NCBI GenBank assembly: GCA_947367115.1
Contig: CANBCW010000005.1
Coordinates: forward strand, 1-52,596
Length of the DNA: 52,596 bases
From: an uncultured Clostridia bacterium
GTDB lineage: Bacteria; Bacillota; Clostridia; Oscillospirales; Oscillospiraceae
Direction: 5' to 3'
The position numbers were made by a program, and so were the translations under genes. The notes under the pieces are model-generated. The model made no database searches, was not told where the DNA came from, and saw nothing but the letters and a program-made list of their open reading frames with translations. How positions within the stretch are numbered: position 1 is the first letter of the stretch; each line of letters begins with the position of its first letter. This document shows positions 45,665-52,596 of this stretch, in pieces.

Positions 45665-46747
45665 ATGTGTGAGTCCAAGCGCGCTCTGATCGCCATGAGC
45701 GGCGGTGTTGACAGCTCTGTTTCCGCTCTGCTGACACTCAGGCGCGGTCTGTCCTGCGTAGGCGCAACCATGCGGCTTTTCACCAACGAAATACTGGGCG
45801 ACGAGCAGGAAAGCACCTGCTGCAGTCTGGATGATGTAGAGGATGCCAGAAGTGTCGCTTTCCGGCTTGGAATTCCTTACTATGTTTTCAATTTCGGCAG
45901 TGAATTCCGGCAGAAGGTCATGGACAAGTTCGTCTGCTCCTATGAGCAGGGTCTTACGCCCAACCCCTGCATTGACTGCAACCGATATCTGAAATTCGAT
46001 GCGCTGCTGCAGCGCGCGCTCACTCTGGGCTGCGATTACGTCGTAACCGGACATTACGCTCGCATCCAGCAGGAAAATGGCCGATACCTGTTATATAAGG
46101 CAACGGATGAGAGCAAGGATCAAACCTATTTTCTGTATTCCCTGACACAAGAACAGCTCGCCCACATTCTCTTCCCCCTGGGAGCGCTGAACAAGGCGGA
46201 GGTACGGCAGATTGCCGAGGAAAACGGCTTCATCAATGCCCGCAAGCGCGACAGTCAAGACATTTGCTTTGTGCCGGATGGGGATTACATGGCATTTCTG
46301 GAGCGTTATACCGGGAAACGCTATCCCGCCGGTGATTTTCTGGATCAATCCGGCACAGTCATTGGACGGCACCGGGGTGCTGTGGCCTATACCTGCGGTC
46401 AGCGCAAGGGTCTGGGGCTTGCCATGGGTGAGCCGGTGTACGTTTGCGGCAAGGATATGCAAAAGAATACCGTCACCGTCGGCCCCAACGAGGCTCTGTT
46501 CAGACGGACGCTGCGGGCAAACGATTGGAACTGGATCTCCATTCCCGCCTTGGCCGAGCCCGTGCGCTGCAAGGCTAAGGCCAGATCCCGGATGAATGAG
46601 CAGCCTGCCACAGTTTATCCGGAAGAAAACGGCTTCGCCCGGGTAGAATTTGACGAGGCTCAGCGAGCCATTACACCAGGGCAGGCTGTCGTCCTCTACG
46701 ATGGGGATACCGTCATTGGCGGCGGAACGATCACCGAAGCGATTTAA
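45665..46747 (+). CDS. mnmA: tRNA 2-thiouridylase MnmA
   Basis: MnmA thiolates U34 of tRNA-Lys, -Glu and -Gln, taking sulfur from an IscS-type donor. The 360-residue protein has the PP-loop MSGGVDSSVSALL, the catalytic cysteines in LTPNPCIDCNRYLKF and RDSQDICFVPDG, GHYARI, and SKDQTYFLYSLTQEQL. The C-terminal barrel has RMNEQPATV. SD GAGGAGGG precedes the ATG. It ends at a strong terminator and is monocistronic; no iscS is nearby. Confidence 0.96.
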   Translation: MCESKRALIAMSGGVDSSVSALLTLRRGLSCVGATMRLFTNEILGDEQESTCCSLDDVEDARSVAFRLGIPYYVFNFGSEFRQKVMDKFVCSYEQGLTPNPCIDCNRYLKFDALLQRALTLGCDYVVTGHYARIQQENGRYLLYKATDESKDQTYFLYSLTQEQLAHILFPLGALNKAEVRQIAEENGFINARKRDSQDICFVPDGDYMAFLERYTGKRYPAGDFLDQSGTVIGRHRGAVAYTCGQRKGLGLAMGEPVYVCGKDMQKNTVTVGPNEALFRRTLRANDWNWISIPALAEPVRCKAKARSRMNEQPATVYPEENGFARVEFDEAQRAITPGQAVVLYDGDTVIGGGTITEAI

Positions 46748-46751
46748 CTTC

Positions 46752-46783
46752 AAAGCCCTCGGAGCCGCGGCTCCGAGGGCTTT
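46752..46783. terminator. Terminator of mnmA
   Basis: A perfect 32-bp palindrome, AAAGCCCTCGGAGCCG and its complement, at the end of mnmA. The flanking T-run is short (TTTCC), but the stem is very stable. Confidence 0.75.
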
Positions 46784-46859
46784 CCATATTGCTTCAAAAG
46801 AGCCTTTATCAAAGCTTCCTCTTGTTTGATACTGCAGCTCGGCCGTGACCATCCTGCGA

Positions 46860-47825
46860 TCATATCTTTATTCCCGGAAAATACTCCTGCACAAAGTCCA
46901 CGTTTTCCACCCGGAAGGACTTGCCGTTCAGGTAAGACAGGCTCCCCGCATCGGTGGTAAAGGCAAATGTCAGTTTATAGGAATACAGAGCCTGATAATT
47001 GCGGTCAAAGCGCTTATCCAGCTTGCCATATTTGCCGTCGCCCAGCAAAGGGTGCCCGGCGTGGGCAAACTGCGCCCGGATCTGGTGGGTTCGTCCGGTA
47101 ATCAGCTCACACTCCACCAGTGAAAGCCCCTGGGCGCTGGCCAGCACCTGATAATTGGTCTGGCAGCTTTTGGAACCAGGCTGGGGCGCGTCAGTGACGA
47201 ACACCCGGTTCTTCTTGGCATCCTTGAACAGATAGCCCCTCAGGCTGCCCTCCTTCCGCTTCGGTGTTCCCTCCACGATGGCCAGGTACCGCTTGTCCAG
47301 CTCCCGATCCTTGATCTTCTGGTTCATGACCCGCAGGGCTTCCGCGGTCTTGGCCGCGATGACGATGCCGCCGGTATTGCGGTCGATGCGGTTGCAAAGA
47401 GCCGGTGTGAAAGCATTCTCCTCCCGAGGCCGCCATTCCCGCTTCTGGTATAGATAGGATTGGATATGGTCGATCAACGTCCGTCCGTACTCCGCTCCAT
47501 CGTGGGGATGCACCGCAAGCCCCGGGCGTTTGTCCACAAGAAGGATGTGTTCATCCTCATAGACGATATTCAATTTCGGCACAGCCACTGTCAGGTAGGC
47601 GTTATCCTCCCGGGGCTTGTCAAAAAACTCATCATTGATATAAAGCTGCAGCACATCGCCGGTCTGCAGCCGGGTATCCCGCTCGATCCGCTTGCCGTTA
47701 CACTTGATCCGCTTGAGCCGGATATACTTCTGCGCCAGAGATGCAGGCAGCAGAGGTACCGCTTTGGCTAGGAAGCGGTCTAAGCGCTGACCGGCATCAT
47801 TTGTGCCGATTTCAAATTCTTTCAT
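46860..47825 (-). CDS. RluA family pseudouridine synthase
   Basis: A 321-residue pseudouridine synthase with an N-terminal S4 RNA-binding domain (GQRLDRFLAKAVPLLPASLAQKYIRLKRIKCNGKRIE) and the RluA catalytic domain. The active aspartate is in ALCNRIDRNTGGIVIAAKT; LVECELITGRTHQIRAQFAHAGHPLLGD is the second hallmark. It probably modifies 23S rRNA like RluC/RluD, but the exact uridines are not shown. Its ATG overlaps the hprK stop (ATGA), so the two are translated together. Confidence 0.93.
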   Translation of the reverse strand: MKEFEIGTNDAGQRLDRFLAKAVPLLPASLAQKYIRLKRIKCNGKRIERDTRLQTGDVLQLYINDEFFDKPREDNAYLTVAVPKLNIVYEDEHILLVDKRPGLAVHPHDGAEYGRTLIDHIQSYLYQKREWRPREENAFTPALCNRIDRNTGGIVIAAKTAEALRVMNQKIKDRELDKRYLAIVEGTPKRKEGSLRGYLFKDAKKNRVFVTDAPQPGSKSCQTNYQVLASAQGLSLVECELITGRTHQIRAQFAHAGHPLLGDGKYGKLDKRFDRNYQALYSYKLTFAFTTDAGSLSYLNGKSFRVENVDFVQEYFPGIKI

Positions 47826-48769
47826 ACCTGCTGACCCATATTCTGCTCAAAATGGTGATTGATCTGTTCCGTAAATTCCACCGCGGAATTGTAGCCCATC
47901 TTCCGCTGGCGGTTATTGATGGCCGCCACCTCCATGATGACCGCCAGGTTTCTGCCGGGGGTGATGGGAATGGTGTACATGGGCACTCTGACACCCAGGA
48001 TATCCATGTGCTGATCCTCCAGACCCAGGCGATCATACACCTCCTGGGTATTCCAGGGTACGATATTGACCACCATGTCGATCTTCTTGTCCAATCTGAC
48101 CGCGCCCATACCAAACAGCTTCGCCACGTTGACGATGCCGATGCCACGCAGCTCGATGTAATTGCGGATCAGCTCCGGGGCCGTGCCCACCAGGATCGTA
48201 CCGGAGATCTTCCGAATCTCCACAGCATCGTCGGCGATCAGCCGGTGACCGCGCTTGATCAGCTCCATGGCGGCCTCGCTCTTGCCAATGCCGCTTTCGC
48301 CTATCAGCAGGATGCCCTCGCCGTGAACCTCCATCAAAACGCCATGGCGGGTGATGCGTGGTGCCATGGCGGCGTTCAGGTAAGTGATGATGGACGAAAC
48401 GATGGAGCTGGTGGCCTCCTTGCTGCGCAGCAGGGTAATGTTATGCTTTTTCGCCATGGCCAGACACTCCGGGTCAGGCTTCTTGTCACGGGAAATGATC
48501 AGCGCCGGGATCTTATAAGAAAAAAGCCGGTCAAAGGTAATGGTTCGCTCCGCCGGTGACAGCTTTGCCAGATAGCTTACCTCCACATTGCCCATGACCT
48601 GAAGACGCATGGGTTCAAAATGGTCAAAATACCCCGCAAGCTGCAAACCGGGGCGGGACAAATCCGCCACGGTCAGTCGAATCGATTCGTAATCCGTAGC
48701 GGCATATTCGATCTGCAGGTCAAATTCCCGCACCAATTCCTTCAGTGGCACACTGTATGTATCGATCAC
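47822..48769 (-). CDS. hprK: HPr kinase/phosphorylase
   Basis: HprK phosphorylates and dephosphorylates Ser46 of HPr in response to glycolytic intermediates, and so directs CcpA-based carbon catabolite control in Firmicutes. The 315-residue protein has the N-terminal MurF-like domain, the Walker A loop LLIGESGIGKSEAAMEL, ADDAVEIR and the family signature ELRGIGIVNVAKLFGMGAV, then PVTPGRNLA-type PITPGRNLAVIMEVAA. The start is taken as GTG at 48769 because AAGAGGGGGG lies ahead of it; a TTG at 48790 overlaps that site. It is the first gene of the pair with the rluA-family gene. Confidence 0.96.
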   Translation of the reverse strand: MIDTYSVPLKELVREFDLQIEYAATDYESIRLTVADLSRPGLQLAGYFDHFEPMRLQVMGNVEVSYLAKLSPAERTITFDRLFSYKIPALIISRDKKPDPECLAMAKKHNITLLRSKEATSSIVSSIITYLNAAMAPRITRHGVLMEVHGEGILLIGESGIGKSEAAMELIKRGHRLIADDAVEIRKISGTILVGTAPELIRNYIELRGIGIVNVAKLFGMGAVRLDKKIDMVVNIVPWNTQEVYDRLGLEDQHMDILGVRVPMYTIPITPGRNLAVIMEVAAINNRQRKMGYNSAVEFTEQINHHFEQNMGQQV

Positions 48770-48867
48770 AGTGATCCCCCCTCTTGACAATTTTCCATTA
48801 TTATACCTTTGCGCCGGTGGAATATCAACATCAAATTAAAAAAAGTAAAAAAATTATAAAAAAATGC

Positions 48868-48896
48868 TTGCATTTTACAGGAAAGTCTGGTATCAT
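48868..48896 (+). promoter_or_regulatory. Promoter of rpmB
   Basis: TTGCAT (48868-48873), a 17-base spacer and TATCAT (48891-48896). The preceding 40 bases are almost entirely A/T, resembling an UP element. Confidence 0.7.
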
Positions 48897-48952
48897 ATCA
48901 AAGCGCCTGCGAAGGCGTATCTGATTGATTTCAAGATAGGAGGTGCAATGAA

Positions 48953-49141
48953 ATGGCGAAGTGTGATTTTTGTGGCAAGGGCGTGACCTTCGGTATCAAG
49001 GTTTCTCACTCCCACAGACGTTCCAACCGTGCTTGGAAGCCCAACGTCAAGCGCGTCAAGGCTGTCGTTAACGGAACTCCGTGCCATGTGTACGCTTGTA
49101 CCAGATGCCTCCGTTCCAATAAGGTTGAGCGTGCAGTCTGA
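48953..49141 (+). CDS. rpmB: 50S ribosomal protein L28
   Basis: A 62-residue L28 protein of the large subunit. It begins AKCDFCGKGVTFGIKVSHSHRRSNRAWKPN and carries a second Cys pair in HVYACTRCLRSNKV, so this is the zinc-binding (C+) form. ATAGGAGG precedes the ATG. It is a single-gene transcription unit with strong promoter and terminator. Having the zinc form fits a genome in which zinc uptake (znuACB) is present; a zinc-free paralogue is not in the window. Confidence 0.96.
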   Translation: MAKCDFCGKGVTFGIKVSHSHRRSNRAWKPNVKRVKAVVNGTPCHVYACTRCLRSNKVERAV

Positions 49142-49157
49142 TCCTGTGTACCCAATT

Positions 49158-49188
49158 ACGGCATCGCCAAATGGCGATGCCGTTTTTT
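49158..49188 (+). terminator. Terminator of rpmB
   Basis: ACGGCATCGCC (49158-49168) pairs with GGCGATGCCGT (49173-49183) around AAAT, followed by TTTTT. Confidence 0.95.
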
Positions 49189-49199
49189 GCTGTCTGAAT

Positions 49200-49300
49200 G
49201 GGCGTGTTGCAATTTGCAGCACGCCCTCGATATGACTTCCTGTGGAAACCTCGATATACGCCTTCTGCGTTCGATTTGTGCTAACGCACTCGATATGCCC
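49200..49300. repeat. Mini-hairpin array with TCGATATG linkers
   Basis: Linkers TCGATATG (49227-49234), TCGATATA (49251-49258), TCGATTTG (49271-49278) and TCGATATG (49290-49297) separate small hairpins of different sequence: a long one GGGCGTG...CACGCCC (49200-49226), TTCC-TGT-GGAA (49237-49247), ACGC-CTTCT-GCGT (49258-49270) and GTGC-TAAC-GCAC (49278-49289). The layout is the same as the array at 291-371 but with a different linker. It contains no reading frame and lies between the rpmB terminator and a convergent hairpin. Confidence 0.7.
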
Positions 49301-49333
49301 AGCGGTACGAGGGGAAGCTATATCATAATGACC

Positions 49334-49376
49334 AGGAGCTGTTGCGGAACCTTCATTCTGCAACAGCTCCTTCCTT
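49334..49376 (+). terminator. Hairpin with T-rich tail between rpmB and the GH13 gene
   Basis: AGGAGCTGTTGC (49334-49345) pairs with GCAACAGCTCCT (49360-49371), followed by TCCTTTTAT on the plus strand. On the minus strand there is no T-run, though it directly follows the GH13 gene and may still protect that mRNA end. Confidence 0.65.
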
Positions 49377-50657
49377 TTATACTTTAATGATGATCGGCGT
49401 GCCATCGATGCCCACACGTCCGCTGAAAACCTCAACAAAGTCTCCGGTCAGGAGGTTTTCATACTGTCCGTCAGGCAGACCGATCTCCACCAACGAGGCA
49501 TTGCCCTGAACGGAGAAAAGGCCGATCAGCTTTTGACCTCCCTTTTCATGGGTCGCCAGCAGGACATCTCTGGGCAGTGCGGTAACACGGTACTGGCTGT
49601 CCGCCAGCAGCGGTTCCTGTTTCAGTTCCGCCAGTCTGCGCAGCAGATCCGTATAGTCCCGCCCGGACTTCCAGATCACATCATCCTTATCGAACAAGCT
49701 GGGGCGATGCACCGCGCCTGCCTCCTGCCCGCCATAGAGCAGGGTCATGCCCTTCTGGAAGTACAGGAACGCGGTCCAGTTCAGCAACGCCGTTTCATCA
49801 GGAATCGCCTGCGCAGCCCGGGCCACATCGTGATTTTCCAGATAACGCAGCTTCACATAGTTATCCGGGTATGTGCTCTCCTGCCGAGTCACCGCCTCGG
49901 CATAAGCGCTCAGCGGCAGCTTGCCTTCCAGATACCCTCGGAAGATGCCGAAAATATCATAGTCATAGGCCGCGTCAAAAGCCTGGAAAATTTCCGAATC
50001 GGAGTGAGCCACCAGCCCCTGCCCCCGCAGATAGGACAGGAATTCCGGCTCAACGGACTCACTGAGCCAGAAGCAGCCGGGATGTACCTTCTCCACCTCT
50101 TCCCGCGCCTTAAGCCAGAACGCCAGGGGCACCAAAGGCGCCACATCGCAGCGGAAGCCATCCACGATACCGGCCCACATTTTCAGCGTCTCGATCTGGT
50201 AATCCCACAGTTCTTTATTGTTATAGTCCAGATCCACGATATCCGACCAGTCGCCCACATGATTGCCGAAGCTGTCGTCGGCCTTATGGTAGAACCACTC
50301 CGGATGGTTTTCCACCAGCCAGGAGTCCGGCGAGGTATGGTTGTACACCACGTCGATGATGCATTTCATGCCAAGGCTGTGGATATCCTCCACCAGTGCC
50401 TTGAAATCCTCCATAGTGCCGTATTCCGGGTTGACCGTCCGGTAATCGGAAATGGCGTAAGGGCAGCCTAATGTCCCCTTGCGGGCTTTTTTGCCGATGG
50501 GATGGATGGGCATGAGCCAAATGATATCCACGCCCAGGGAGCGGATGCGTTCCAGATCTGCCCGAAGAGCCTGAAACGTTCCCTCCGGGGTGTGATTACG
50601 GACGTACACGCTGTACATTACCTGATTGCGGTAGGTTTTCAGTGTATTCAGTGCCAT
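49377..50657 (-). CDS. GH13 alpha-amylase family glycosidase
   Basis: A 426-residue intracellular GH13 enzyme (no signal peptide). The barrel motifs are seen: region I CIIDVVYNHTSPDS, region II GFRCDVAPLVP with the nucleophile Asp, region III CFWLSESVEPE with the acid/base Glu, and region IV YLENHDVARAA with the stabilising Asp. A C-terminal beta domain ends the protein. It should cleave alpha-glucan or malto-oligosaccharides in the cytoplasm; the exact specificity (amylase, glucosidase, dextrinase) cannot be told. The ATG at 50657 follows GGAGGAAAA; upstream codons are unlikely to be used. It complements the surface starch-binding protein at 33231 but lies far from it. Confidence 0.9.
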   Translation of the reverse strand: MALNTLKTYRNQVMYSVYVRNHTPEGTFQALRADLERIRSLGVDIIWLMPIHPIGKKARKGTLGCPYAISDYRTVNPEYGTMEDFKALVEDIHSLGMKCIIDVVYNHTSPDSWLVENHPEWFYHKADDSFGNHVGDWSDIVDLDYNNKELWDYQIETLKMWAGIVDGFRCDVAPLVPLAFWLKAREEVEKVHPGCFWLSESVEPEFLSYLRGQGLVAHSDSEIFQAFDAAYDYDIFGIFRGYLEGKLPLSAYAEAVTRQESTYPDNYVKLRYLENHDVARAAQAIPDETALLNWTAFLYFQKGMTLLYGGQEAGAVHRPSLFDKDDVIWKSGRDYTDLLRRLAELKQEPLLADSQYRVTALPRDVLLATHEKGGQKLIGLFSVQGNASLVEIGLPDGQYENLLTGDFVEVFSGRVGIDGTPIIIKV

Positions 50658-50762
50658 GGTCTTTTCCTCCATTACAGATAAGATAAGGAAATTGTAGCAC
50701 GGATTCTGCCCGCCCGCAAGATGCTGCACAAAAAATGAATGGGGATATTCTGGTCGAAAGCC

Positions 50763-50791
50763 TTGCTTTTAGGTGAAAAGTTTTGTACAAT
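50763..50791 (+). promoter_or_regulatory. Promoter of the DUF1846 gene
   Basis: TTGCTT (50763-50768), a 17-base spacer and TACAAT (50786-50791), 35 bases before the start codon. Confidence 0.65.
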
Positions 50792-50826
50792 AGGTGACAT
50801 AGTTTTTGCAAGTGAGGCGCATACCT

Positions 50827-52293
50827 ATGGCAAACATTGGATTTGATAATGACCGGTATCTGCACACCCAGTCTGAGCGCATCCGGGAGCGGATCGCCCA
50901 GTTCGGCGGGAAGCTGTATCTGGAATTCGGCGGCAAGCTGTATGACGATTACCATGCCTCCCGGGTGCTGCCCGGTTTCCAGCCGGACTCCAAGCTGCGG
51001 ATGCTGCTGCAGATGAAGGATCAGGTGGAAATGGTCATCGCCATCAACGCGGCGGATATCGAAAAGAATAAAGTCCGGGGCGACCTTGGCATCACCTACG
51101 ACCGGGATGTGATCCGGCTCATCGATATTTTCCGCGGACTGGGCCTGTATGTCAGCAGTGTGGTGCTGACCCGGTACAATGACCAGAGTGCCGTTCGCGC
51201 TTTTCAGTCCCGGCTGGAGGGTCTGGGCATCAAGGTCTATCATCACTATGCCATTGCCGGCTATCCCTCCGATACGGCTCACATCGTCAGCGATGAAGGC
51301 TTCGGGAAAAATGACTATATTGAAACCACCCGGGAACTGGTCGTTGTCACCGCTCCCGGCCCCGGCAGCGGCAAGCTGGCGACCTGCCTGAGCCAGCTCT
51401 ATCATGAGCATAAACGGGGCATGAAGGCCGGCTACGCCAAATTTGAGACGTTCCCCATCTGGAATATGCCCCTGAACCATCCGGTGAACCTGGCATACGA
51501 GGCCGCTACCGCCGATCTGAACGATGTAAATATGATCGACCCCTTCCATCTGGATGCCTACGGCATGACCACCGTCAACTACAACCGGGATGTAGAAGCC
51601 TTTCCGGTGCTGGTGGCAATCTTTGAGAAAATTCTGGGGCACTGCCCCTACAAATCCCCCACAGATATGGGTGTCAACATGGTGGGCAACTGCATCATTG
51701 ACGACGAAGCCGTCCGGGAAGCCTCCTGCCAGGAAATCATCCGCCGATACTACGATGTGCTGTGCGATCAGAAGCAGGGCAAGATCGGCGATGATGTGGT
51801 AAGGAAGCTGGAGCTGCTGATGAAGAAAGCCGGAGTCACCCCCGAAGCGCGCCGGGTCATTGCCCCCGCGCTGGCTCGGGCTGAGGAGACCGGCCTGCCC
51901 GCTGCCGCCATGGAGCTGCCCGACGGTACCATTGTCACTGGCCGAACCTCCGACCTGCTGGGTGCCTCCGCCGCCCTGCTGCTCAACGCTCTGAAAGCGC
52001 TGGGCGGTATCCGGGATGAGCTGCATCTGATCTCTCCGGTGGTCATCGATCCCATCCAGCACCTGAAGGTGGATCATCTGGGCAACCGGAACCCCCGGCT
52101 GCATACCGACGAGATTCTGATCGCCCTGTCCATCAGCGCCGCCACCAATCCTACAGCGGAGCTGGCTATGGAGCAGCTCAGCAAGCTCCGGGGCTGCAAT
52201 GTCCACTCCACCGTCATTCTGTCCGCCGCGGACGAAAAGACCTTTAAGCGGTTGGGTGTCAACCTGACCTGTGAGCCCAAATACCGGGCATAA
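50827..52293 (+). CDS. DUF1846 family protein
   Basis: A 488-residue protein of the DUF1846 family, found in many Firmicutes and known from structural genomics but without an assigned reaction. Clear features are the N-terminal [41 protein letters not shown], a P-loop-like [22 protein letters not shown] at about residue 180 that suggests phosphate or nucleotide binding, [21 protein letters not shown], and [11 protein letters not shown]. The C-terminal part has [18 protein letters not shown]. No signal or membrane segment; it is cytoplasmic. The ATG at 50827 has GTGAGG ahead with a long spacing. It is monocistronic, divergent from the GH13 gene by about 170 bases. Confidence 0.9.
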   Translation: MANIGFDNDRYLHTQSERIRERIAQFGGKLYLEFGGKLYDDYHASRVLPGFQPDSKLRMLLQMKDQVEMVIAINAADIEKNKVRGDLGITYDRDVIRLIDIFRGLGLYVSSVVLTRYNDQSAVRAFQSRLEGLGIKVYHHYAIAGYPSDTAHIVSDEGFGKNDYIETTRELVVVTAPGPGSGKLATCLSQLYHEHKRGMKAGYAKFETFPIWNMPLNHPVNLAYEAATADLNDVNMIDPFHLDAYGMTTVNYNRDVEAFPVLVAIFEKILGHCPYKSPTDMGVNMVGNCIIDDEAVREASCQEIIRRYYDVLCDQKQGKIGDDVVRKLELLMKKAGVTPEARRVIAPALARAEETGLPAAAMELPDGTIVTGRTSDLLGASAALLLNALKALGGIRDELHLISPVVIDPIQHLKVDHLGNRNPRLHTDEILIALSISAATNPTAELAMEQLSKLRGCNVHSTVILSAADEKTFKRLGVNLTCEPKYRA

Positions 52294-52306
52294 CGGAATA
52301 CGAAAT

Positions 52307-52345
52307 GGGACTGCTGCGGTTTCGCAGCAGTCCCTTCGTTTTGAG
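52307..52345 (+). terminator. Terminator of the DUF1846 gene
   Basis: GGGACTGCTGCG (52307-52318) pairs with CGCAGCAGTCCC (52323-52334) around GTTT, followed by TTCGTTTTG. Confidence 0.88.
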
Positions 52346-52596
52346 GATATGGAATGTAAGGTAAAGTGCTATATAGAAGTATGAAGTCCTTTTCTTATTT
52401 CGGCAAGAAAAGGACGAAAAGAAGCCGACTTAAGAGGCGCTGAATGTCGCGCTCCCGCGCGCCAAAGACGCCCTCTTAAGGATCTCCCGTCGCGCACTCG
52501 GTAAGAAAAGCAGAAGAATACACGCGGCAGGGCGAAAATCGGAACATTTTCGCCTTAGTTTTGTGGCTTCGTCTTGGATTCTGGTTCGCGGGAGGG
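52346..52596. other. Gene-free tail with three hairpins
   Basis: No convincing reading frame occupies the last 250 bases. Inverted repeats are GTCCTTTTCTT / AAGAAAAGGAC (52386-52396, 52405-52415), CTTAAGAGG / CCTCTTAAG (52429-52437, 52472-52480) and GGCGAAAAT / ATTTTCGCC (52531-52539, 52546-52554). It may be a structured RNA or a dispersed repeat cut by the window edge. I cannot name it. Confidence 0.4.

Noticed and set aside
49200..49300. CRISPR array
   Set aside because: The linker is only 8 bases and the intervening sequences are palindromes of differing length, unlike CRISPR repeats and spacers.
50596..52206. 536-codon open frame on the minus strand opposite the DUF1846 gene
   Set aside because: Mirror of GC-rich codons in a clear DUF1846 gene; no domain or start signal of its own.

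Overview
The window looks like chromosomal DNA of a Gram-positive Firmicute of class Clostridia, most likely a gut Oscillospirales/Oscillospiraceae-type bacterium. The reasons are moderate-to-high GC, strong AGGAGG ribosome sites, Firmicute-type sigma-A promoters (TTGACA-N17-TATAAT), a T-box leader, HPr kinase, the ylxM-ffh-rpsP-khpA-rimM-trmD block, and surface carbohydrate proteins. The taxonomic placement is inference. Most housekeeping genes (polA, ffh, rpsI, rplM, tsaD, cysS) lie on the minus strand, which suggests that the replication fork runs from high to low coordinates here.

Layout. 1-1500: three tRNA genes (Leu-CAG, cut by the window edge; Ser-TGA; Ser-GCT), a mini-hairpin repeat array and an AIM24-family gene. 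1.6-5.1 kb: a YwaF-like membrane protein, an ECF-type sigma factor with its overlapping membrane partner, and a GNAT enzyme. 5.1-5.5 kb: a gene-free stretch with a cluster of DnaA-box-like 9-mers. 5.5-11.2 kb: a tightly overlapping cysS-polA-rimI-tsaD operon behind a cysteine T-box. 11.2-17.4 kb: a DUF3298-type lipoprotein, an aminotransferase, an AGCS symporter, truA with an ArsC/Spx-like gene, and an alpha/beta hydrolase. 17.4-22.6 kb: copA with a CopZ-like domain that has its own internal start, a divergent HxlR regulator, DegV and a ThrE-type exporter. 22.7-28 kb: a long minus-strand block from ylxM to a sirtuin. 28-33.2 kb: a GNAT gene, small proteins, and a zinc ABC transporter followed by trmO. 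33.2-37.6 kb: a wall-anchored starch-binding protein and the glucuronate genes uxaC / kdgA-kdgK. 37.7-40.8 kb: rpsI-rplM, ttcA, a small membrane protein and dusB. 40.9-45.4 kb: three cell-wall hydrolases (M23, M15, multi-SH3 lysozyme). 45.6-52.3 kb: mnmA, a hprK-rluA-family pair, rpmB, a GH13 enzyme and a DUF1846 protein. The final 250 bases carry only hairpins.

Functional themes. The window is rich in RNA modification and translation genes: tsaD, trmO, truA, trmD, ttcA, dusB, mnmA, an RluA-family synthase, rimI, rimM, cysS, ffh, and ribosomal proteins S9, L13, S16 and L28. Carbon metabolism is represented by starch binding and hydrolysis, hexuronate breakdown to KDPG, and the catabolite-control kinase HprK. 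Metal handling covers copper export and zinc uptake.

There is no prophage, transposase, CRISPR array or secretion island. The less ordinary signals are: two arrays of tiny GC hairpins joined by a constant linker (about 291-371 and 49200-49300); two dispersed elements sharing the same 12-bp terminal inverted repeat (21296 and 28035); the internal CopZ start inside copA; the HxlR-type palindrome between the copA and hxlR promoters; the DnaA-box cluster; and a start-codon-occluding hairpin at the M23 peptidase gene.
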